Origin: Acidimicrobiia bacterium
GTDB taxonomy: Bacteria; Actinomycetota; Acidimicrobiia; Acidimicrobiales; Bin134
DNA length: 61,939 nucleotides
Reading direction: 5' to 3'
NCBI GenBank assembly: GCA_022819825.1
Contig: JAJEGM010000046.1
Coordinates: forward strand, 1-61,939
Shown here piece by piece: positions 27,659 to 36,607 of the stretch. Below the pieces are notes generated by a model that had not been told where the DNA came from, did not search any database, and worked only from the letters and a program-made list of their open reading frames with translations. Position numbers and translations under genes: made by a program. Each line of letters starts with the position of its first letter. Within the stretch, counting starts at the first letter, position 1.

Positions 27659-28833
27659 CACACCAGCTCTAAGTTGTCGATCTGGCGGATGCCCTGGCTG
27701 AACTCCAGCTCGATGCCGTCGGCCAGGCGGTAGTGGGGCACCCGGGCGTGCCACTCCTCGAGGGCCACCCGCAGCTCCATGCGGGCCAGATGGGAGCCCA
27801 GGCAGCGGTGGACGCCGGCCCCGAAGGCGATGTGCTTTTTGGACTCCCGGTCGAAGTCCACATCGTCGGGATCGGGCCAAGACCGCTCGTCGGTGTTGGC
27901 CGAGCCGATCAACAGGTGGATACGGGTGCCGGCCGAGATGGGGCAGCCGTTGACCTCGGTGTCGACCGCGGTGATGCGGGCTGAGCTGGCCACGGGGCTC
28001 TCGTAGCGCAGCATCTCCTCCACCGCGTGGGGAATCATCTCGGGCTCGTCCACCAGGCGCTGGCGGTGGTCGGGATTCTGGGCCAGAAACGCCACCATGC
28101 ACTCCAGGGAGGCCGACACGGTGTCGAGGCCGGCCAAGAAGAACAGGTAGCCGATGTCCACCACGTCGTCGCGGCTGAGGGGCTGGCCGTCGACCTCGGC
28201 GTCGAGGATGGTGGACAGGAAGTCGTCTTGGCGCTCGGCCATGCGGGCGTCCACCACCTCTTCGAGGGCGGCGTAGATCTTCTGGCCGGTGGCCCTCACC
28301 TTGTCCCGGCGCTCTTCCATAGAGCGGGCCGGCGGGCGGATGATGCCGTCTTTGAGGGCGAGGAACTCGTCCACCCGGCTGACCGGCAGGCCCAACAGCT
28401 CCAAGAAGATGGTGGAGGGCATGGGCTCGGCGATGTCGTTGTGGAAATTGCAGTGGCCCTGATCGGCCACTTTGTTTATGAGCTCGCGGATCAGCTCCCG
28501 CACCCGGGGCTCGTGCTTGGCCATCTGCTTGGGGGCGAACAGCGGGTCGAGCGCCTTGCGGTGCTTGCGGTGGTGAGGCGGGTCGATCTGGAGGGGCACC
28601 AGGGGGCGGGTGTTGCCGATTTCGACGGCGTCGGGGTCGGAGGAGAACACCTCGGGGGTCTGGAAGGCCCGCATCACGTCTTCGTGGCGGCTCAGGGTGA
28701 TGGCTCCGGATTGGCTTCGCCCACCCAGTTCGGTGACCGGGGCGTTGTCGCGCAGCTCTCGATAGGTGTCGTGGGGGTTGCGGGCGACCTCGGGGGGTTC
28801 CAGCGAGTACTTCTTGGTGTCGGCGTCGGTCAT
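27655..28833 (-). CDS. cytochrome P450 (second of three)
   Basis: This 392-residue soluble P450 has I-helix FFLAGLDTVSASLE, ExxR EEMLR and heme loop AFGAGVHRCLGSHLARMEL, all regular. It is encoded directly after a ferredoxin gene (ATGA overlap) and before a CoA-transferase gene (GTGA overlap). This gives a ready electron donor and suggests the product is handled as a CoA ester. No ferredoxin reductase is nearby. The substrate is unknown. Confidence 0.9.
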   Translation of the reverse strand: MTDADTKKYSLEPPEVARNPHDTYRELRDNAPVTELGGRSQSGAITLSRHEDVMRAFQTPEVFSSDPDAVEIGNTRPLVPLQIDPPHHRKHRKALDPLFAPKQMAKHEPRVRELIRELINKVADQGHCNFHNDIAEPMPSTIFLELLGLPVSRVDEFLALKDGIIRPPARSMEERRDKVRATGQKIYAALEEVVDARMAERQDDFLSTILDAEVDGQPLSRDDVVDIGYLFFLAGLDTVSASLECMVAFLAQNPDHRQRLVDEPEMIPHAVEEMLRYESPVASSARITAVDTEVNGCPISAGTRIHLLIGSANTDERSWPDPDDVDFDRESKKHIAFGAGVHRCLGSHLARMELRVALEEWHARVPHYRLADGIELEFSQGIRQIDNLELVW

Positions 28834-29033
28834 CAGGTCTCCTCGGTCAGGATGATGGCGTCTTCGGGACAGTTCATGGATGCGCGGCGGGCTTGGTCGG
28901 CCAACTCAGCGGGCACGGCCCGCTCGTCGGTGGGCTGGCAGTAGCCGTCGTCGTCGGCCTCGAACAGGTCGGGGGCCAGCATGTAGCAGCGCCCGTGCCC
29001 TTGGCAGAGTTCGGTGTCCACCCGGATGCGCAT
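28833..29033 (-). CDS. P450-partner ferredoxin, CxxHxxC type
   Basis: This 66-residue ferredoxin has C10-x2-H13-x2-C16 (CQGHGRC) and the final Cys in MNCPEDAI. Histidine stands where the second cysteine of a 4Fe-4S set would be. Such proteins are found beside actinobacterial P450s and usually hold a 3Fe-4S or unusual cluster. MLAPDLF after the first cysteines is also characteristic. It would pass electrons to the P450 whose start overlaps its stop. Confidence 0.85.
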   Translation of the reverse strand: MRIRVDTELCQGHGRCYMLAPDLFEADDDGYCQPTDERAVPAELADQARRASMNCPEDAIILTEET

Positions 29034-29079
29034 CAGCGGGAATGGTAGGCCAAGCGGCCGGTGCGGCTCACGGCGGGGT

Positions 29080-32031
29080 TCACGGCAGGGCCAGGACGCC
29101 GAGGCCGTCGGGGAAGGAAAGGCCGTAGTCGATGGTCTCCGGCGGCAGGGGCTGGTTGTCTTCGTCGAAGAGGATGCGGCGCACGGTGCCCTGTCTGGAG
29201 GCGGGGCCGATGCCCGAGTCGTTGAAGACCAGGGCCAGGTCGGCGTAGTAGAGGGTGCCGTCGAGCCCCACCGCGATGCCCAGCGGCGATCCGGTGCTCA
29301 TGGGCTCGAGGGCCAGCGTCTCGCCTTCGGGCGGGGCCAGCACGGTGCGGACGTAGTTGCCGTTGCCGTCGTACTGGTTGATGAAGCCGCCGAGGGTGTC
29401 GGACACGTACCAGCCGCCGCGGCCGTCGGCGGCAACGCCGGTGGTGAGACTGAGGCCGTTGCCGACGCCGATGAACAGCTCGACGGCAACCGCCTCGGGG
29501 TCGCACTCCTCAGCGGTGCGGGGCAGGTTGGAGTAGCGCTGCACTCCGATGGTGGGCGGGCGGGCCGAGGCCACCAGCACGTCGTCGCCGTCGGCGGCTA
29601 GCTGCTGGGCGGTGGCGATGTCGTCGGCCACCACGCACCGGGCGCCGTCGTACGGGGGGAACCACACGGTTAGCTGGCCGGTGCCGGGGCCGGAGGCCTG
29701 GTTGCCCACGTCGGTGGTGAGCAGGCGACCGTCGGGCAGGAATGCGCAGCCGTAGGGCTCGGGCTGGCTGTCGGCGCTCTCGAAGTCGGGGGTGAGCTTG
29801 CCCACCTGGGTAGCGGTGAGGTTGCCGAGGGTGTCGCCCTCGAGTTGGAAGATGCCGAACCCGGCGGGGACCTCGGGCTGGCCGGTGTCCTCGCCGGCGA
29901 TGAACCGGCCGTCGCCGGTGAAGCACACCTGGCCGTTGATGTCGCGGCCGTCGGGATCCTCACGGGCGTTGGTGATGAGCCGCTGGGTGCCGCCGTTGTC
30001 GCCGTACACCACCAGGTTGTTGCCCTGGGGGCTGAACACCAGATAGGTGGGAGGGCTTAGGGGCTCGGTTTGCAGCGGCGGGTTGAAGCCGATGCTGGCC
30101 ACCAGGCGGTCGAAGCCGTCGGCAGGGCCGGGTATGGCAGTGGTGTCGTGCAGGGCCAGCAGGCTGATGCGGTTGTAGGAGGCGCCGGGGCGGGGCACGG
30201 TGCGGGCGACGCAGCCGCCGTCTTCTTCGAGCACGCAAAGGTAGCCGCCCGAGGGGCGGTCGTCGCGCTCGGACACCAGCACGCCGAAGGCCGACGCCCC
30301 CACTTCGGCGGCCGCGCTCCCCTCCCGGAGCCAGGCGGCGGGATCGCCCAGGCCGCTGGAGGTGACGGTGAGCTCGAAGGGGTCGGTTTCAATCGACAGG
30401 GTGAGCATGGGGTCGGTGCCGGGCGGCGGGGTCTTGAAGTCGAAGCCCACGTCGCAGGGAGCGTCGATGCAGCGGCCCGACGCCCCCACCAGGCGGACCT
30501 GACCGGCTTCGGGCTCGGGCTCTTCTTCGGGGGCGGTCTGGGCGGCGGCCTCCACGTCGGGGGCCACGGTGTAGCGGAACACGCCGGAGGTCTCTGATGG
30601 GCCGGCCGATCCTGGCTCGCGGAAGCCGGCCACGGCCCACATGTCGTCGCCCACGATGGCCACTCCCCCGGAGATGAGCCCGGTGAGCTCGTCGGACCAC
30701 AGCACCTCGCCGGTGTCGAGGCGCAGGGCTCGCAGGGTGAAATCGAGCGAGCCCACGAACACCACCCCGTTCACCTCGGTGGTGGGCGAGTAGGTGGGGC
30801 CGACGGCGTGCTGCTGCCAAGCGATGTCGCCGGTGGCGGCGTCGAAGGCGTGCATACAGGGGCAATCGGCCACCCCGGTGCCCCCGGCGATGATCCCGTT
30901 TGCGTAGGCGGCAGGGCCAATGAAGCCGCCGCTGGAGAAGTTGGGGCGGATCACGTTGTCGGCGGTGGCCCGGGTTTTCCACACCAGCTCCCCGGTGTCG
31001 CGGCTCACCACGTAGAAGACGGCATCTTTGTTGCCAAGGCCGACGAGGTCTTGGCCGTCGGCGGTGAACAGCACCGGCACCCCGGCGAAGTCGGAGTCGT
31101 CGTTGTTGGGGGGATGGGGCTGGAAACTCCAAGCCGGCTTCCCGGTGTCGATGTTCACCGCGAAGAGGGCCTCGGTGTAAGGGCCCCAACCGTCGGGGGA
31201 GGTGGGGCAGTTGGCGCTGCCGGCAAACATGAGGCGACGCTCGAGGTCGACCGACGGCGACCCCCACACTCCCCCGCAACCCTGATGGTCGCCGCCTTCG
31301 AGGTCGAAGTGCCAGAGCAGCTCGCCGGTATCCAGGCTCACGGCCACCACCCCGGCGGGGAAGGGGGCGTTGTGGGTGTCGAAGGTGGCGATCACGCGGT
31401 CTTCCACCACGATGGGGGTGGTCTCCAGCTCGGTGGGCCAGCCGGGCTCGCCCAGGGCGTGGGTCCAGATCACCGTGCCGTCGGCGGCATTGAGGGCGTG
31501 GATGGTGCGCCCGGCGTTGAACACCACCGCGGGGGTGCCGCCGATGACGGTGTAGGAGGCCGACGAGGTGATCTGCCCGGCGTAGACGTTGTCGTGGTAC
31601 TCGGCGTCGAAATGCCACAGCTCGGTGCCGTCGGCGGCATTCAAGGCGTAGAAGCGCCCGGCCCAGTCGCCCACATACAGCACGCCATCCACCACCACTG
31701 GGGCGGCGGTGACCACGTCGCTGGTGTTGAAGTACCAGATGCGGCGCAGACTGGCGGCAGTGTCGGGGCTTATGCCGCTGTCGCACGGGTAGGAGAAGGT
31801 GCGATCGATGCCGTGGCCCCACATGGGCCAGTCGCAGGTGGGGCCGGTGGGAGCGGGGGTGGTGGGCTGAGCGGGGGCGGCGGTCGCTGCTGGCTCGGTG
31901 GGCTGGGCGGTTTCTGCTGCGGTGGGGGTGGATGTGCTCGGACTGACGGGCTGGTCGTCGTCACCGCCGCAGGCTGCTGCGATGAGGGCGAGGGCCAGGC
32001 AGAGGGCGACGAGGCGCGGTAGCCAGCTCAT
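29080..32031 (-). CDS. lipoprotein with PQQ-type beta-propeller fused to an NHL/SMP30-like propeller
   Basis: This 983-residue lipoprotein starts with lipobox IAAACGGD. A Thr/Pro linker follows, then an eight-bladed PQQ-type propeller of the quinoprotein group (about 75-490). That part has repeated blades such as YALNAADGTELWHF, IHALNAADGTVIWTH, LRLDTGEVLWSDEL, and disulfide-capable pairs (NCP, DCPC). The second half (about 520-980) reads as another propeller with GVAADGRGGWYVSD, GIAVGLDGTLYYADL and SFPDGLGVLAL. I see no full set of PQQ ligands, so it may be a binding or scaffold protein. I start at the ATG at 32031. The frame is open further, but antisense to the gene at 32408. Confidence 0.75.
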   Translation of the reverse strand: MSWLPRLVALCLALALIAAACGGDDDQPVSPSTSTPTAAETAQPTEPAATAAPAQPTTPAPTGPTCDWPMWGHGIDRTFSYPCDSGISPDTAASLRRIWYFNTSDVVTAAPVVVDGVLYVGDWAGRFYALNAADGTELWHFDAEYHDNVYAGQITSSASYTVIGGTPAVVFNAGRTIHALNAADGTVIWTHALGEPGWPTELETTPIVVEDRVIATFDTHNAPFPAGVVAVSLDTGELLWHFDLEGGDHQGCGGVWGSPSVDLERRLMFAGSANCPTSPDGWGPYTEALFAVNIDTGKPAWSFQPHPPNNDDSDFAGVPVLFTADGQDLVGLGNKDAVFYVVSRDTGELVWKTRATADNVIRPNFSSGGFIGPAAYANGIIAGGTGVADCPCMHAFDAATGDIAWQQHAVGPTYSPTTEVNGVVFVGSLDFTLRALRLDTGEVLWSDELTGLISGGVAIVGDDMWAVAGFREPGSAGPSETSGVFRYTVAPDVEAAAQTAPEEEPEPEAGQVRLVGASGRCIDAPCDVGFDFKTPPPGTDPMLTLSIETDPFELTVTSSGLGDPAAWLREGSAAAEVGASAFGVLVSERDDRPSGGYLCVLEEDGGCVARTVPRPGASYNRISLLALHDTTAIPGPADGFDRLVASIGFNPPLQTEPLSPPTYLVFSPQGNNLVVYGDNGGTQRLITNAREDPDGRDINGQVCFTGDGRFIAGEDTGQPEVPAGFGIFQLEGDTLGNLTATQVGKLTPDFESADSQPEPYGCAFLPDGRLLTTDVGNQASGPGTGQLTVWFPPYDGARCVVADDIATAQQLAADGDDVLVASARPPTIGVQRYSNLPRTAEECDPEAVAVELFIGVGNGLSLTTGVAADGRGGWYVSDTLGGFINQYDGNGNYVRTVLAPPEGETLALEPMSTGSPLGIAVGLDGTLYYADLALVFNDSGIGPASRQGTVRRILFDEDNQPLPPETIDYGLSFPDGLGVLALP

Positions 32032-32103
32032 GGTGGGACGATGGTAGTGAAACCTCCCATTCGGTGAGACGGCGACCGACAAGGGGTGGGAGACTGAGGG
32101 TGA

Positions 32104-32433
32104 ATGACTGTTGACACCGCTCCGGCCGAAGTCGAGGTTCCCAATACGGCTGAGCGCCGGTTCAGCCAGTCGATGGTGGTGTCGGGAACCCGATGCCTGC
32201 TGACCTACTTGGTGTTCCCGTATCTGCTGCCGGTGCTGGGGTTGGCCGACTCGGTGGGGCCTGCCATAAGCGTGCCCATCGGGCTCGTGGCCATTGTGTT
32301 CAACGGTTTGAGCATCCGGCGGTTCTGGCGGGCCGACCATCGGCTGAAGTGGCCAGTGAGCACGGTAAACGTTCTGGTGATCGGGCTGCTGTGCTACCTG
32401 ACTGTGCGTGACATCGCCGAACTCGTCGGCTGA
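32104..32433 (+). CDS. small membrane protein of unknown function
   Basis: This 109-residue protein has an N-terminal soluble stretch and three hydrophobic segments (RCLLTYLVFPYLLPVLGLA, VPIGLVAIVFNGLSI, VNVLVIGLLCYLTV). I recognise no family. It is transcribed away from the propeller lipoprotein, with about 70 bases between them, and overlaps the start of the DUF454 gene by 26 bases. The two probably form an operon. Confidence 0.6.
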   Translation: MTVDTAPAEVEVPNTAERRFSQSMVVSGTRCLLTYLVFPYLLPVLGLADSVGPAISVPIGLVAIVFNGLSIRRFWRADHRLKWPVSTVNVLVIGLLCYLTVRDIAELVG

Positions 32434-32848
32434 GCCCGGCGATCCCGCTGCTCTGAGCCACTCCAAAGTGGCCCGCAACCCGCTAGTGCGGGGTCTGTGG
32501 GTTGTCGGCGGGCTGGTGTGTGTGGCGGTAGGGGCAATCGGGGTGATCGTTCCCGGGCTGCCGTCGACGGTGTTCTTCATCATGGCCGCCGCCGCGTTCA
32601 GCCGGTCGAGCGAACGGATGGAGCGCTGGGTGTTGAACCTGCCCGGCGTAGGGAAGCTGGTGGCCGACTACCGGGCTGGTCTCGGAATGCCCTGGCGGGC
32701 GAAGGTCATCGCCGGAACAATGATTGTGGTGGCGGTGGGGTTGAGCACAGGCTTGGCGATTGGCTCGTGGACGTGGCGGGGCGTGGTGATCGGGTTGGGA
32801 ATCGTAGGGTTGGCCTACATCTTCGGGCGAGTGCCTACCCAGCGCTAG
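32408..32848 (+). CDS. DUF454 (YbaN-like) membrane protein
   Basis: This 146-residue protein carries the DUF454 pattern: VVGGLVCVAVGAIGVIVPGLP, then STVFFIMAAAAFSRSSERME, and LNLPGVGKLVADYRAG followed by the second membrane pair. The function of the family is not established. The GTG start lies inside the end of the preceding gene. Its stop overlaps the convergent acyl-CoA dehydrogenase gene by four bases. Confidence 0.75.
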   Translation: MTSPNSSAEPGDPAALSHSKVARNPLVRGLWVVGGLVCVAVGAIGVIVPGLPSTVFFIMAAAAFSRSSERMERWVLNLPGVGKLVADYRAGLGMPWRAKVIAGTMIVVAVGLSTGLAIGSWTWRGVVIGLGIVGLAYIFGRVPTQR

Positions 32849-34152
32849 AGGTTGGCGATTTCGTGTTCTATTCGGGATTCGATGTATTGGCGGGCGTTGG
32901 CTATTCGGGTGGGGAGGTGCATGGAGGGGAAGAGGCCGTCGGAGGGCTTGTAGCTCTTGAGGATCTGCTTGGCGATGGTGTCTTTGTGGACCTCGGTGGG
33001 GCCGTCGGCGATGCCCATTACCGGGCCGCTCATCCACATTGAGGTGAGAGGCATGAGGTTGGACACGCCGAGGGAGCCGTGGGCGTGCATGGCCCGGTAC
33101 ACCACATCGATCAGCACCTTGGGGGTGGCCACCTTGACGCCGGCAATGTGCTGGCGGACCTTGGCGTAATCGCCCTCGTTGTCGATCAGCCAGGCGGTGT
33201 GGAGCACCTGGAGGCGGAACTGCTGGATCTGGATCCAAGAGTCGGCGATCCAGTGCTGGATCGACTGCTTCTCGCCGATGAGCGATCCCTTGGTCTCCCG
33301 CGACAGCACCCGCTCGCACATCATGTCGAGGGCTCGCTGGGCCACGCCCACCGACCGCATGCCGTGGTGGACCCGGCCGCCGCCGAGGCGGGTTTGGGCG
33401 ATCTTGAAGCCCGAGCCCTCGTCGCCCAGCAGGTTCTCGGCCGGCACCCGCACATCGTTGAACCGCAGATAGGCGTGGTCGCCGTCTTCCAGGTCCTCGG
33501 TGCCGAGGCCCACGTTGGCCACCACCTCGATTCCGGGGGTGTCGGTGGGCACCAGCATCATGGACGAGCCCCGGTACACCGGCACGTCGGGGTTGGTGAT
33601 GAGCATGACGATCATGAACTTGGCGTACTTGAAGTTGGAGGCGAACCACTTCTCGCCGTTGATCACCCACTCGTCGCCGTCGCGATGGGCCCGGCAGGTG
33701 AAGTAATTGGGGTCGGACCCGCCCTGGGGCTCGGTCATGGCGTAGGTGGAGGAGATCTTGTTGTCGAGCAGGGGTTGGAGGTAGAGCTCCTTCTGCTCGT
33801 CGGTGCCGTAGTGGGCGATGATCTCGGCGTTGCCGGAGTCGGGGGCCTGGCAGCCGAACACCACCTGGGCCCACAGCGCCCGGCCCAGGATCTCGTTCAT
33901 CAGGGCCAGCTTCACCTGGCCGTAGCCGAGGCCGCCGAGGTGGGGGCCCATGTGGCAGGCCCACAGGCCGTTGTCCTGCACCTGCTTCTGGAGCGGGCGG
34001 ATGAGGGCGTTGGCCGTCTCGTTGGTGCGGTCGAAGGGGTTGACCTCGCCCCGGAAGTAGAGATCGATGGGCTCGATCTCGGTGGTGACGAAGGTGTCCA
34101 TCCAGTCGAGCTTCTCTTGAAATTCGGGCTCTACAGAAAAATCAATGGCCAT
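32845..34152 (-). CDS. acyl-CoA dehydrogenase, ACAD10/11-like
   Basis: This 435-residue flavoprotein dehydrogenates acyl-CoA. It shows AMTEPQGGSDPNYFTC and VINGEKWFASNF (FAD/substrate loop), GGGRVHHGMRSVG, and GPVMGIADGPTEVHKDTIAK, the last being typical of the ACAD10/11 branch. In that branch the enzyme works with an APH-type kinase that phosphorylates 4-hydroxyacyl-CoA; such a kinase is encoded at 35498-36607. The start ATG at 34152 is 42 bases from the divergent P450 start. Confidence 0.85.
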   Translation of the reverse strand: MAIDFSVEPEFQEKLDWMDTFVTTEIEPIDLYFRGEVNPFDRTNETANALIRPLQKQVQDNGLWACHMGPHLGGLGYGQVKLALMNEILGRALWAQVVFGCQAPDSGNAEIIAHYGTDEQKELYLQPLLDNKISSTYAMTEPQGGSDPNYFTCRAHRDGDEWVINGEKWFASNFKYAKFMIVMLITNPDVPVYRGSSMMLVPTDTPGIEVVANVGLGTEDLEDGDHAYLRFNDVRVPAENLLGDEGSGFKIAQTRLGGGRVHHGMRSVGVAQRALDMMCERVLSRETKGSLIGEKQSIQHWIADSWIQIQQFRLQVLHTAWLIDNEGDYAKVRQHIAGVKVATPKVLIDVVYRAMHAHGSLGVSNLMPLTSMWMSGPVMGIADGPTEVHKDTIAKQILKSYKPSDGLFPSMHLPTRIANARQYIESRIEHEIANL

Positions 34153-34194
34153 GGGATTACCGCACTCTCTGGGTTGGATTTACAGTGGCTCGGT

Positions 34195-35478
34195 ATGAAG
34201 TTCGAGATGACTCCGGGCGAGATTTTAGCCGCCGCCCGAGCCCCCGAACCCGGTGACGAAGGGTACGACCCGTTTGACGCCTTCGACCAAGCCCAGGGGG
34301 CCGAGCACTCCATCAACCCCTATGAGGTGTACACCGAGCTGCTGGCCCAGTGCCCGGTCCACCGGGGCAGCGTGTCGGAGATGCTGGGAGCGGTGAGCGT
34401 GAGCGACCTGATGGCCGGGGAGCGGCAGATTGTGAACGTGCTGTCGTACGACGGCGTGGAGGCGGTGCTGCGGGACGGGGCCACGTTCTCGTCGGCGGGG
34501 TACGCCGAATCGATGGGACTGGTGATGGGCCACACCATCTTGGAGATGGACGAGCCCGAGCACGGGCAATACCGCAAGCTGATCCAGCAGGCGTTCACCC
34601 GCCGGGAGATGGAGCGGTGGGAGCACGACATTGTGAACCCGGTGCTCGACCACTACATCGGCGCCTTCGTCGACCGGGGGCGGGCCGATCTGGTACACGA
34701 GCTGATGTTCGTGTTCCCGGTTCATGTGATCGCCATTGCGCTGGGACTGCCGGAGGCCGACCTGCCCGCCTTCTACCGGCGGGCGGTGGAGATCACCAAC
34801 ATGGCCACCCAGATCGAGCGGGGGTTCGCGGCATCGCAATGGCTGTACGACTTCTTGGAGCCGGTGGTAGAGGGCCGGCGGGCCGATCCGCAGGAGGACT
34901 TGATCAGCATCTTGGCCCATGCCGAGCTGGACGGGCAGCGGCTGACCAACGACGAGATCATCGCCTTCTGCCGGCTGCTGCTACCCGCCGGGGCCGAGAC
35001 CACCTATCGGGCGGCCAGCAACATGATGGTGGGGTTGCTGTCGGATCCAGCGCAGTTGGAGGCGGTGCGGGCCGACCGGTCGCTGGTGACCGCCGCGGTG
35101 GAGGAGGCGCTGCGGTGGGAGGCGCCGCTAACCGGGATCTCTCGCACCGCGACAGCCGATGCGGTGGTGGACGGTATCGAGATCCAAGCCGGGACGGCGG
35201 TGAACACCTCTTTGGGCTCGGCCAATCATGACTCTTCCCGCTGGGACGATCCCGAGCGGTTCGACATCTTCCGCCAGCCCAAGGGCCACATGGCCTTCGC
35301 CACCGGTCCCCACCTGTGTTTGGGCATCCACCTGGCCCGCATGGAGATGCGAGCGGTGCTGGAGCACCTGCTGGACCGGCTTCCCGGCCTGCGCCTCGAC
35401 CCCGACGCCGATGTGCCGGAAATCGCGGGCCTGGCCTTCCGGGCCCCCGCGGCGCTCCCGGTGGTGTGGGACGCCTGA
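34195..35478 (+). CDS. cytochrome P450 (third of three)
   Basis: This 427-residue P450 has I-helix RLLLPAGAETTYRAASN, ExxR EEALR and heme loop AFATGPHLCLGIHLARMEM. DEPEHGQYRKLIQQAFTRRE is the helix C area. It is the only plus-strand gene between 32845 and 47961, inserted between the dehydrogenase and kinase genes on the minus strand. The same frame is open from 33079, but upstream of 34195 it is antisense to the dehydrogenase. Its place suggests it hydroxylates the substrate that the two neighbours process. Confidence 0.88.
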   Translation: MKFEMTPGEILAAARAPEPGDEGYDPFDAFDQAQGAEHSINPYEVYTELLAQCPVHRGSVSEMLGAVSVSDLMAGERQIVNVLSYDGVEAVLRDGATFSSAGYAESMGLVMGHTILEMDEPEHGQYRKLIQQAFTRREMERWEHDIVNPVLDHYIGAFVDRGRADLVHELMFVFPVHVIAIALGLPEADLPAFYRRAVEITNMATQIERGFAASQWLYDFLEPVVEGRRADPQEDLISILAHAELDGQRLTNDEIIAFCRLLLPAGAETTYRAASNMMVGLLSDPAQLEAVRADRSLVTAAVEEALRWEAPLTGISRTATADAVVDGIEIQAGTAVNTSLGSANHDSSRWDDPERFDIFRQPKGHMAFATGPHLCLGIHLARMEMRAVLEHLLDRLPGLRLDPDADVPEIAGLAFRAPAALPVVWDA

Positions 35479-35497
35479 GCGGTTAGTCGAGCGGCCG

Positions 35498-36607
35498 CTA
35501 GAGGGTGGTGGTTTGGGCTAGGGCGGCGGCGTCGCGGGCCAGGTCTAGGACGACGCGGCCGAAGGCTTCCATTCTCGGGTTGTCGGCGCCGCCGGCTACG
35601 AAGCGCGCGTAGCCGCCCTCCAGCACGATGGCCAGCTTGAAGCGGGCCAGGATCACGTAGTAGTCGATCTCGTCGACGTCGCGACCCGACATGGTGGCGT
35701 AGCGCTCCAGCAGGTCGTCGCGGAAGGGCAGGCCCTCGTAGTCGACGTAGCCCACTGTGGGGCGGCCGGCCTCGTCTTCGGGCCAGTTCATCACCACCCA
35801 GGCCAAATCCAGCAGCGGGTCGCCCACGGTGCCCATCTCCCAATCGACGATGGCGGCCATCCGGGCGGGCGCGCCGTGGTGGAACATCACATTGGCGAAC
35901 TGGTAGTCGCCGTGCATGATGCCCGGGGTATAGCTGCGGGGGGTGCGGCCCCGGAGCCAGTCACCGGCGGTGTCGAGGCCGGGGATGTCTCGAAACTTGA
36001 AGCGTTCGAGGTGGGCGTACCAGCGGTCGACCTGGCGCTCGTGGAATCCGTCGGGGCGGCCTAGGCCCTCTAGTCCGTTGGCCTGCCAATCCACCTTGGA
36101 CAGTCGAGCGATGGCGTCGACCAGCTCGTAGGCCAGACCGGGGCGGGCATCGATGTCGGACCCGAATGGCTCGGGCCAGCCGGGCTCGCTGATGGGCGAC
36201 CAGCCGTCGATGAAGTCCATGAGGTAGAAGGCCGCCCCGATAATGCTGGTGTCGTCGGTGCCGCCGGCGGCCCGGGCGTGGGGGACGTCGGTGTCGGCTA
36301 GGGCGGAGAGGATGCGGTACTCCCGCATCATGGTCTCATTGCGGCCATCGGGAACCTTGCGGGGTGGGCGGCGCAGGGCCCAGCGGTGCTCGCCCCGGCA
36401 GATCTCGAAGATCTCGTTGGATGCGCCGCCGGAGATGAACCGGCTGGTGACGGGCTCGCCCTGGCCGGCCAGGCCCTGGGCGTCCATCCACTCCCCCAGC
36501 GCGACCGGCTCGATCAGCCCCTTGGTGCGCTCGGCCTCGGAGGCCTCGTCGGTGTCGGAACGCGAGAAGACGCTGGAGTCCGTGGTTTGCTCTGGTTGTT
36601 CGCTCAT
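35498..36607 (-). CDS. APH-family phosphotransferase (ACAD10/11- or LvaA-like kinase)
   Basis: This 369-residue kinase of the aminoglycoside phosphotransferase fold has SGGASNEIFEI (nucleotide loop), ALRRPP, the catalytic loop GIMHGDYQFANVMF with Asp and Asn, and the metal-binding AIVDWEMGTVGDPLLDLAW. Close relatives act on acyl-CoA rather than drugs: the N-terminal domain of ACAD10/11, and LvaA in levulinate breakdown. The neighbouring ACAD11-like dehydrogenase supports that use here. The start overlaps the stop of the amidohydrolase gene (ATGA). Confidence 0.8.
   Translation of the reverse strand: MSEQPEQTTDSSVFSRSDTDEASEAERTKGLIEPVALGEWMDAQGLAGQGEPVTSRFISGGASNEIFEICRGEHRWALRRPPRKVPDGRNETMMREYRILSALADTDVPHARAAGGTDDTSIIGAAFYLMDFIDGWSPISEPGWPEPFGSDIDARPGLAYELVDAIARLSKVDWQANGLEGLGRPDGFHERQVDRWYAHLERFKFRDIPGLDTAGDWLRGRTPRSYTPGIMHGDYQFANVMFHHGAPARMAAIVDWEMGTVGDPLLDLAWVVMNWPEDEAGRPTVGYVDYEGLPFRDDLLERYATMSGRDVDEIDYYVILARFKLAIVLEGGYARFVAGGADNPRMEAFGRVVLDLARDAAALAQTTTL

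Noticed and set aside
29080..32583. longer version of the propeller lipoprotein (1167 residues)
   Set aside because: The extra N-terminal part is antisense to the DUF454 gene. The lipoprotein signal begins at the ATG at 32031.
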